From: an uncultured Robinsoniella sp.
GTDB lineage: Bacteria; Bacillota; Clostridia; Lachnospirales; Lachnospiraceae
DNA: 9,022 nucleotides
Direction of reading: 5' to 3'
Assembly (NCBI GenBank): GCA_900539655.1
Contig: UQCR01000177.1
Coordinates: forward strand, 1 to 9,022
Shown: positions 5,386-9,022 of the stretch, piece by piece
Layout of the letters: each line of letters starts with the position of its first letter
How positions within the stretch are numbered: the first letter of the stretch is position 1
Position numbers and translations under genes: made by a program
The notes under the pieces: model-generated
Told to the model about the DNA's origin: nothing
The model's input: only the letters and a program-made list of their open reading frames with translations
Database searches by the model: none

Positions 5386-6426
5386 TCACAACATTTTTGA
5401 CGTTGCCACTGCAATAAAGCGTTCTTGTTTGTCATTGCATGCACAGTAATAATGATAAACAATCCCTCTGTGTTTCAGTAAAAATGGCTTGTGGGCAAAT
5501 GTATTCTCCCATTCCTCTTTAGGCTCTATCAATGGTTTTCCTTCCCACTTTCTCCAGTTCACCAAATCACGGGAGACCGCAAATGTGTCAAAAGCCGTAC
5601 ATTTTCCCTCTTTTGACATCGCTATAAAATAATTCATTACCCATAAATCCCCTATTTTAATAATCTGAGGATCACCGGAAATAAAATTCCCCTGAGTATC
5701 ACCGTTATCTATAACAGGCTCCGCTCCATAACGTTCCCAGTTTTCCATATCTTCTGACACAGCAATTCCGATACGCTCCGGCATATCAGCAGCACCTTTA
5801 CAGTTATAAAACATCACAAACGGATATCCTAAAGTTTCCGCATCATCCTGAAATACATAGGATTTATACAAAGTAAAAGCCTCAAACCATCTGCAGTCCT
5901 CATCATCCATGCGCAATATGGGATTTTCCTTTCTATCCCACTCTGCTGACTGGGTGGGATCTTCACTGCATGCCAGTCCAATATGTAAGGGAGGTGTCTC
6001 ATAGCCAGGCAGTGCTCCCCCAATATAGGTTGCCCAATATTTCCCCCCATAAGAATGCAGCTCATGTTCTCCCTCCCAGGCAGTATCCATTAACGCCAAT
6101 CCTGCATCTATCTGGAAACCATCCCAGCTTTCCATAGTTCTTGTGAGTATCTTGCCTTTCTCCTCCCAATGCAGTAAATCTGAGCTTACAGCCAGATAGG
6201 TATCATACCCCATATTTTCTTCACCGGGATCAATGGCTGTGTACATCATATACCATATCCCGTCTTTCTGAAATATTGTGGGACAGTCCGTTAACTTATT
6301 CTTGATTTTGATAACTGCTCCCCACTTGTATGGTGTTTGCAGTTCTTTATAGATCTGTTCCATCTCTTTATTTGTGATAAATGGAATATTTGAAATATTT
6401 TTTTCTGATAATGGTATCGTGGTCAT
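5386..6426 (-). CDS. Glycoside hydrolase-like protein, five-bladed beta-propeller (GH43/GH32/GH130-type fold)
   Basis: 346 residues with no signal peptide or membrane helix, so cytoplasmic. It shows four copies of the blade motif S-x-D-x(3-5)-W followed by a Pro/Leu/Ile strand (SSDLLHWEEKGKIL at 81, SEDPTQSAEWDRKENPIL at 154, SEDMENWERYGAEPVI at 224, SRDLVNWRKWEGKPLI at 285). This is characteristic of five-bladed propeller glycosidases and phosphorylases. Candidate catalytic acids are D48 (TDCP), E182 (RWFEAF) and D252 (SGDPQ), spaced as in GH43-like enzymes. Probable job: cleavage or phosphorolysis of an imported oligosaccharide; the exact family and sugar cannot be assigned. Start at the ATG 6426, since AGGAGG (6430-6435) sits 3 bases before it, rather tight; an in-frame TTG at 6462 is upstream of that site and unlikely. 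Divergent from an AraC regulator that probably controls it. Confidence 0.8.
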   Translation of the reverse strand: MTTIPLSEKNISNIPFITNKEMEQIYKELQTPYKWGAVIKIKNKLTDCPTIFQKDGIWYMMYTAIDPGEENMGYDTYLAVSSDLLHWEEKGKILTRTMESWDGFQIDAGLALMDTAWEGEHELHSYGGKYWATYIGGALPGYETPPLHIGLACSEDPTQSAEWDRKENPILRMDDEDCRWFEAFTLYKSYVFQDDAETLGYPFVMFYNCKGAADMPERIGIAVSEDMENWERYGAEPVIDNGDTQGNFISGDPQIIKIGDLWVMNYFIAMSKEGKCTAFDTFAVSRDLVNWRKWEGKPLIEPKEEWENTFAHKPFLLKHRGIVYHYYCACNDKQERFIAVATSKML

Positions 6427-6467
6427 GTTCCTCCTGATTCTACATTTTTTGTCGGTTGACAAGGATG

Positions 6468-6498
6468 ATTATATAGCATATATTTAAGAAAGTATATG
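6468..6498 (-). promoter_or_regulatory. Promoter of the glycosidase-like gene with inverted repeat at the -35 region
   Basis: Minus strand perfect -10 TATAAT (6468-6473), about 41 bases before the ATG. The -35 position holds nothing close to TTGACA. Instead an inverted repeat CATATA-N10-TATATG (6477-6498) covers the spacer and -35. A strong -10 with a poor -35 is usual for activator-dependent promoters, in keeping with the divergent AraC-type gene. Whether the repeat is its site is a guess. Confidence 0.55.
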
Positions 6499-6614
6499 TT
6501 TGCCCGGAACTGTCATTTGTTATTTTGGAAACTTTTAGGACATCCAATGTGTTTTTGAACATTTATACGATTTGCGATCAGAATTTATAAGATGAAATAA
6601 TAAAGGAGAAATTT

Positions 6615-7487
6615 ATGCCCGCATCTACATTTAAAACATCCTATCTGTCTAATCTGTCCCACAGCATGCCTTGTTTTATTTATTGCGGGCAAAAAGACTT
6701 TGTGCCTAACGAGGTTCATGTAAAAAGAATCTTTCCCGCTTTTAATATCATGTTTGTGCGTTATGGCTGTATACATATTATGGAGGATAACCAGCTTTAT
6801 ATTTTAAAGAAAGGGGATTGGTTTATCCAGACTCCTAATCTGCTTCACTATGGGGTACATCCCCAGTCTGCCCCGGCATCCTTTTACTTCATTCACTTTA
6901 TGCCTATGGAGGAATGGCGTATAAATAGCCGTGGAATTGCCACTGCGCCGTCCATGGAAATCCTGGATACTGGCTCCGGCATGTTTCCGCCCTATTTTAA
7001 ATTGCAGCTGCCTATGCACGCTTCCTGTTCAGATACCCTTTTGGAACTTGTCAGAAATCTGGTAACACAATACCGTCAAAATACACTTTTAGAAAACCAA
7101 GGCCTCTTTCAAAATATACTTCAACACATGACTCAAAAATCAAGAGGACTATCATTGAACAGCACTACCGGTGATGATATTGCCGCTTACATGTATCTTC
7201 ACTTTCTAGACGAGGATTTTAATTTGGACCAGTTATGCAATAAATTTGGATTTACCAGACAGTACGTTACAAAGCTGCTGAAGAAGAAAACAGGAAAAAC
7301 GTTCCTGGAATACATCCGTTATCTCAAAATTGACTATGCGAAAAAACAGCTTTCCGCAGGAAATGTACAAATAACTGCTTTAGCCGAAAAGCTGGGATAC
7401 AATGATATCGCTGCTTTTAGCCATATGTTTAAAAAAGAGCTGGGAGAATCCCCCAACTCTTATTGTAAACGCATATTCCATACATAG
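6615..7487 (+). CDS. AraC family transcriptional regulator
   Basis: 290 residues, standard for the family. The N-terminal part (about 25-115) is a cupin-like sensor with strands around FNIMFVRYGCIHIMEDNQ and the turn LKKGDWFIQTPNLLHYG, as in sugar-sensing AraC proteins. The C-terminal part (about 188-288) holds the two helix-turn-helix units: first NLDQLCNKFGFTRQYVTKLL with FLEYIRYLKIDYAKKQL as linker helix, second VQITALAEKLGYNDIAAFSH with MFKKELGESPNSY, the family signature. Both are intact. It presumably activates the divergent glycosidase-like gene when its sugar is bound and may act on genes elsewhere. AAAGGAG lies 6 bases before the ATG. No transporter gene is next to it, so the substrate must come in by proteins coded elsewhere. 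I see no clean promoter in front of it. Confidence 0.9.
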   Translation: MPASTFKTSYLSNLSHSMPCFIYCGQKDFVPNEVHVKRIFPAFNIMFVRYGCIHIMEDNQLYILKKGDWFIQTPNLLHYGVHPQSAPASFYFIHFMPMEEWRINSRGIATAPSMEILDTGSGMFPPYFKLQLPMHASCSDTLLELVRNLVTQYRQNTLLENQGLFQNILQHMTQKSRGLSLNSTTGDDIAAYMYLHFLDEDFNLDQLCNKFGFTRQYVTKLLKKKTGKTFLEYIRYLKIDYAKKQLSAGNVQITALAEKLGYNDIAAFSHMFKKELGESPNSYCKRIFHT

Positions 7488-7509
7488 CTTCCCGGTGTAT
7501 TGCTTTTTT
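7480..7509 (+). terminator. Weak terminator of the araC-type gene
   Basis: ATACA (7480-7484) can pair with TGTAT (7496-7500), followed after TGC by six T (7504-7509). The stem is short and starts in the last codons of the gene. The T run is the stronger part of the evidence. It lies before the convergent anti-sigma gene. Confidence 0.35.
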
Positions 7510-7523
7510 CAACTAGTATAATT

Positions 7524-8180
7524 TTAATAATCTTCCATTCCCAGCTTTGCTTTCCCTTTTTTTAACCAGGCAATTTCTTCAAAAGAACTTTCTTCCACTA
7601 TTTCTTTTATTTGACTGCCATAACAGCCTGTACTTCCCAGGCAGTCTCCTTTCTCATCAAACAAAAATTCCTCATAACCAAAATGCTCTTCCTGAGGTAG
7701 TCCTCCAATAATGTATTTGTGAATCACTCCCTGATCATCGGTGATCTCAAAAAGAAATGGCTCTTCTTCCGATATCTGATCCGTAATATCCACATGGTTT
7801 CCGGCTGCTACAAAGTACAATCTTCCATTCTCCATAACGGCGGGAGCGAAATTCTCATCTCCTGAGGTAACAATCGAAGCAGATTCTCCATTCTCATATT
7901 CCTCATATCTGATTCCGCCGCCACTAAAAAATGAATATACATAATCAAATATCTGACCATTTGTAGCGGCATATGCTACCGTAGTTATTGATAATAAACA
8001 GATGAGAAATGCCGTTATAGCTATGGCTGCCCTGTTCATTCTAAACGGTCTTTTGAAATTGGGGTTCATTTTCTCTGCTGCCCCCCTGGAACTACAACAG
8101 GAAAAATCTTTACGGATTCTCTTTGCACATTCCTGAGACATTTTCACTTGATCCATACTTTGCTTGTACAAATTCTCCAT
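7524..8180 (-). CDS. Membrane anti-sigma factor, single-pass, partner of the adjacent sigma factor
   Basis: 218 residues. Cytoplasmic N-terminus (1-49) begins MENLYKQSMDQVKMSQECAKRIRKDF, like the sigma-binding helices of clostridial anti-sigma factors of the DUF4179-like kind. One membrane helix follows at about 51-70 (AAIAITAFLICLLSITTVAY), then an acidic extracellular domain of some 148 residues (about 71-218) that may sense envelope or outside conditions. No HxxxCxxC zinc anti-sigma motif is present; C28-C29 and C180/C186 are the only other notable cysteines, the latter two outside the cell. Role by context: it would hold the sigma factor at the membrane until a signal releases it. The start at 8180 is well supported by AGGAGG (8187-8192) 6 bases upstream. 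It starts inside the sigma gene (71-base overlap), so the two are co-translated. The outer domain is not one I can name. Confidence 0.8.
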   Translation of the reverse strand: MENLYKQSMDQVKMSQECAKRIRKDFSCCSSRGAAEKMNPNFKRPFRMNRAAIAITAFLICLLSITTVAYAATNGQIFDYVYSFFSGGGIRYEEYENGESASIVTSGDENFAPAVMENGRLYFVAAGNHVDITDQISEEEPFLFEITDDQGVIHKYIIGGLPQEEHFGYEEFLFDEKGDCLGSTGCYGSQIKEIVEESSFEEIAWLKKGKAKLGMEDY

Positions 8181-8637
8181 CTCTCTCCTCCTCTAATCTA
8201 ATCCTCAGTATCCGGCGCGCCCGCTGTAATCTGGTTGTTGCTGCTGACTGAGTAATTCCAAGTATCTTAGCAATTTCTTTTGAACCATAACCTTCATAAT
8301 AATGAAGGTATACAATAACCCTGTATTTTGGTTTCAACTCCATTACATGAACAAAAACACTGCTTTGTTCCGGGTATTCAAATGAGTAGATATCTTCCAA
8401 AGGCTCTGTTTTTTTTCTCCAGAAGGATTTCAGAAGATTCTTGCTTTGGTTTGCAGTAACCGTTAACAGCCATGCCTTTTCTTTTCCTGGCTCTATTTTT
8501 GCATAATTTTCAAATAACCTGATAAAGACCGTCTGGCTGATATCCTCTGCATCTGCAATACATTTTGTGTAGCTCAATGCCAGTCTGAAAACCATATCTT
8601 TATAGCACTCAAATACCTCTAATATTTTATCATCCAA
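8110..8637 (-). CDS. ECF-type RNA polymerase sigma factor
   Basis: 175 residues, typical of group 4 (extracytoplasmic function) sigma factors, which have only regions 2 and 4. Region 2 (about 8-75) shows MVFRLALSYTKCIADAEDISQTVFIRLF and the AWLLTVTANQSKNLLKS segment. Region 4 (about 98-148) has LKPKYRVIVYLHYYEGYGSKEIAKILGITQSAATTRLQRARRIL, the -35-binding helix-turn-helix. The start is a TTG at 8637: AGGAGG (8648-8653) lies 10 bases upstream, the nearby ATG at 8633 is out of frame, and the next in-frame ATG (codon 15) would cut into region 2. The last 24 residues or so, after LEEERD, are coded within the overlap with the anti-sigma gene and look non-conserved. It likely directs transcription of its own operon and a small stress or envelope regulon; targets are not visible here. 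Confidence 0.9.
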   Translation of the reverse strand: MDDKILEVFECYKDMVFRLALSYTKCIADAEDISQTVFIRLFENYAKIEPGKEKAWLLTVTANQSKNLLKSFWRKKTEPLEDIYSFEYPEQSSVFVHVMELKPKYRVIVYLHYYEGYGSKEIAKILGITQSAATTRLQRARRILRIRLEEERDGEFVQAKYGSSENVSGMCKENP

Positions 8638-8693
8638 ACAAGTACCCCCTCCTTTCTCGTTCGTTTGTTTTTACTTAATTTTGAGATCTCATA

Positions 8694-8724
8694 TATATAA
8701 CAAATCAATACATCCTTTTGTCAC
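8694..8724 (-). promoter_or_regulatory. Candidate promoter of the sigma/anti-sigma operon
   Basis: Minus strand GTGACA (8719-8724, five of six to TTGACA) and TTATAT or TATATA (8694-8700), spacer 18-19 bases. It lies about 57 bases before the TTG start. The long spacer makes it less than ideal for the housekeeping sigma; a site for the ECF sigma itself could overlap. Confidence 0.45.
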
Positions 8725-8750
8725 AGATACTAAAATTTTTTTCAGATACT
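8724..8750. repeat. Direct repeat CAGATACT around an A/T tract, upstream of the sigma promoter
   Basis: CAGATACT at 8724-8731 and 8743-8750, a 19-base period (close to two helix turns), separated by AAAATTTTTTT. On the minus strand this places AGTATCTG next to the -35 box and again further upstream, as a regulator site or UP-element would be. The function is inferred from position only. Confidence 0.45.
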
Positions 8751-8804
8751 CAACCTGCCTGATATCTTATATATTTCCTTACCCCTAGTACTACAGCGAA
8801 CGAT

Positions 8805-8833
8805 TTGTAATGTTCTATTAAATGCATTATATT
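8805..8833 (+). promoter_or_regulatory. Possible plus-strand promoter leading into the right-end structured element
   Basis: TTGTAA (8805-8810, four of six), 17-base spacer, TATATT (8828-8833, five of six to TATAAT). Transcription would start near 8840 and run into the structured region and out of the window. In A+T-rich DNA such matches also arise by chance. Confidence 0.33.
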
Positions 8834-8839
8834 GGGGTT

Positions 8840-9022
8840 TAGCTAAGTAAGGACGCTTTGTAGATGGAGGTAGTGTACGAAAAGATGGGCGTGGGAAACT
8901 GATATGGACTCCGTCAGCTTGCCGCAGAACTGGTATTTTCTAACCTTTGCGGAGCGCTTTTTGGCGGCACGCGGGCATTCGCTGCGAAATCCTGATGCAT
9001 TTCGCAGCTCAGTGCCCGCTTA
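8840..9022 (+). other. G+C-rich, self-complementary non-coding element of unknown function (runs off the right edge)
   Basis: From about 8840 the composition shifts sharply: 8951-9019 is about 62% G+C by my count against clearly A+T-rich genes to the left. No plausible gene starts here. Several helices can form: CTGA/TCAG (8899-8902 with 8914-8917, inner GG/CC), CCGCA/TGCGG (8922-8926 with 8948-8952, inner GGT/ACC), and a large hairpin at 8971-9019. TGCCGC (8920-8925) can alternatively pair with GCGGCA (8964-8969), excluding the second helix. It could be a dispersed chromosomal repeat, a structured leader or RNA, or the edge of an acquired element. The strand is assigned only because of the candidate promoter at 8805-8833. 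Confidence 0.45.
8971..9019. repeat. Large inverted repeat / hairpin near the right edge
   Basis: GCGGGCA (8971-8977) pairs with TGCCCGC (9013-9019), and GCTGCGAAAT (8981-8990) with ATTTCGCAGC (8999-9008). A small internal loop (TTC against TCAG, partly pairable) joins them and the loop is 8 bases. Seventeen Watson-Crick pairs in near-perfect array cannot be chance. What follows on the plus strand is cut off by the window end, so a terminator cannot be judged. Confidence 0.8.

Noticed and set aside
5829..6065. Minus-strand 78-codon frame within the glycosidase-like gene
   Set aside because: Same strand but a different frame from the propeller protein, whose blade motifs continue unbroken through this region.
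6427..6462. Upstream TTG start for the glycosidase-like protein
   Set aside because: The AGGAGG ribosome site lies between this TTG and the ATG at 6426, so the added codons would include the ribosome site.
6585..7019. Minus-strand frames opposite the araC-type gene (6585-6776, 6804-7019)
   Set aside because: Antisense to the AraC sensor domain; no supporting signals.
8864..8902. Twelve-codon plus-strand frame (MEVVYEKMGVGN)
   Set aside because: No ribosome site before it and too short to support; it may still be looked at if the region proves to be a leader RNA.

Overview
The window reads as chromosomal DNA of a low-G+C Gram-positive anaerobe of the class Clostridia, most likely a gut Lachnospiraceae. 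This rests on A+T-rich genes with strong AGGAGG-type ribosome sites, an Rpn-type nuclease tail with KEG repeats, a dCache-HAMP-GGDEF protein of clostridial style, and a sigma/anti-sigma pair typical of that family. I cannot name the species. There is no rRNA, tRNA, CRISPR array or complete mobile element.

Left part (1-3500). The 3' end of an Rpn-family nuclease gene runs in from the left edge and stops at a clear intrinsic terminator. Facing it on the minus strand is a three-gene block: a TetR-family regulator, ilvB (acetolactate synthase large subunit) and ilvN (its ACT-domain small subunit). IlvB and IlvN together make acetolactate, the first committed step of valine and leucine synthesis and, with 2-ketobutyrate, of isoleucine synthesis. 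No ilvC, ilvD, leu gene or T-box leader is visible. Instead an 18-base operator-like sequence occurs in front of tetR, on its -10 box, and again in front of ilvB (16 of 18 bases shared). I infer that the TetR protein represses both itself and ilvBN.

Middle part (3500-7500). On the plus strand lies a membrane-bound sensor diguanylate cyclase that would make cyclic di-GMP in response to an extracellular ligand. It ends in two stacked hairpins, the second a textbook terminator. A cytoplasmic five-bladed beta-propeller glycosidase-like protein (minus strand) and an AraC-family regulator (plus strand) are divergent across a 188-base gap. The glycosidase promoter has a perfect -10 but no good -35, which fits activation by the AraC protein. 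This looks like a small sugar-use switch.

Right part (7500-9022). An ECF-type sigma factor and its single-pass membrane anti-sigma factor form a minus-strand operon with a 71-base overlap and a plausible promoter. Beyond them is about 385 bases without a convincing gene. The first half holds the sigma promoter and a direct repeat. The second half changes to G+C-rich, strongly self-complementary DNA that continues to the window edge, with a candidate plus-strand promoter just before it. It may be a dispersed repeat or a structured RNA and is the least explained part of the window.

Overall the genes are mostly recognisable housekeeping and sensing functions. The items most worth following up are the TetR operator pair controlling an orphan ilvBN, the five-cysteine insert in the IlvB active-site loop, and the structured right-end element.
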